Of a stretch of DNA of 64,000 bases, positions 63,971-64,000 are shown piece by piece. The stretch is from assembly GCF_021440515.1 (NCBI RefSeq), contig NZ_JAKCMV010000007.1, positions 1-64,000 on the forward strand, given 5' to 3'. Source of the DNA: Enterobacter asburiae. Lineage in GTDB: Bacteria; Pseudomonadota; Gammaproteobacteria; Enterobacterales; Enterobacteriaceae. The position numbers were made by a program, and so were the translations under genes. Every line of letters begins with the position of its first letter. Positions within the stretch are counted from its first letter, which is position 1. A model generated the notes under the pieces. That model was not told the origin of the DNA, did not search any database, and was given only the letters and a program-made list of their open reading frames with translations.

Positions 63971-64000
63971 TCCCTTCTCCTGCTCTTGTTGGTTCAAAAA

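Overview
The window is chromosomal DNA from a member of the Enterobacteriaceae, most likely Enterobacter or a close relative such as Lelliottia or Leclercia. The evidence is gene order. From about 2 kb to the right end it follows the Escherichia coli block yejM-yejL-yejK-rplY-radD-rsuA-bcr-yejG-yejFEBA-rtn-mepS-lpxT-yeiR-yeiQ-yeiP-yeiW-setB-fruBKA-psuKGT-yeiI-nfo-yeiH-yeiE-lysP-cirA-yeiG-folE-yeiB-galS-mglBAC-sanA-cdd-yohKJ-dusC, and the proteins are close in length and sequence to those remembered for E. coli. No database was consulted, so all names rest on recognised motifs and remembered family sequences.

Layout. 1-1.8 kb: a type VI secretion VgrG spike gene read leftwards, cut by an in-frame TGA, running off the left edge. 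2.1-2.3 kb: tRNA-Pro(GGG). 2.3-16 kb: envelope regulator yejM, nucleoid protein yejK, ribosomal protein L25, helicase radD, pseudouridine synthase rsuA, efflux pump bcr and the yejABEF peptide ABC importer. 16-25.7 kb: c-di-GMP phosphodiesterase rtn, peptidoglycan endopeptidase mepS, lpxT, zinc GTPase yeiR, a divergent yeiQ/uxuA hexuronate pair, the EF-P paralogue yeiP and sugar exporter setB. 26-37.4 kb: fructose PTS operon fruBKA under two Cra sites, pseudouridine operon psuK-psuG-psuT, nfo, yeiH and its divergent LysR gene yeiE. 37.7-50.7 kb: lysP, Fur-type cirA, esterase yeiG, an extra MFS gene, folE, yeiB, and galS-mglBAC with clear Gal and CRP operators. 50.7-57.6 kb: a HipA-like kinase with an HTH partner, sanA, cdd, yohKJ, a second methionine aminopeptidase and dusC. 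57.8-59.2 kb: an AT-rich three-gene cassette ending in an orphan Hcp gene. 59.5-63.9 kb: a beta-glucoside operon bglG-bglF-bglB with two antiterminator RNA sites, then the 27-residue membrane protein gene yohP.

Compared with E. coli K-12, these items look accessory or lineage-specific: vgrG beside tRNA-Pro; uxuA opposite yeiQ; the MFS gene between yeiG and folE; the HipA/HTH pair between mglC and sanA; the second methionine aminopeptidase; the Hcp cassette; and the bgl operon. The best candidate for a poorly described system is the Hcp cassette (57797-59189): a 230-residue protein with a hydrophobic core, a 61-residue double-membrane-span protein and Hcp. It has the layout expected of a small pore-forming T6SS effector, its immunity protein and its Hcp carrier. 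The second is the HipA-like/HTH pair, whose gene order is the reverse of hipBA and which has a perfect 10-bp dyad just upstream.
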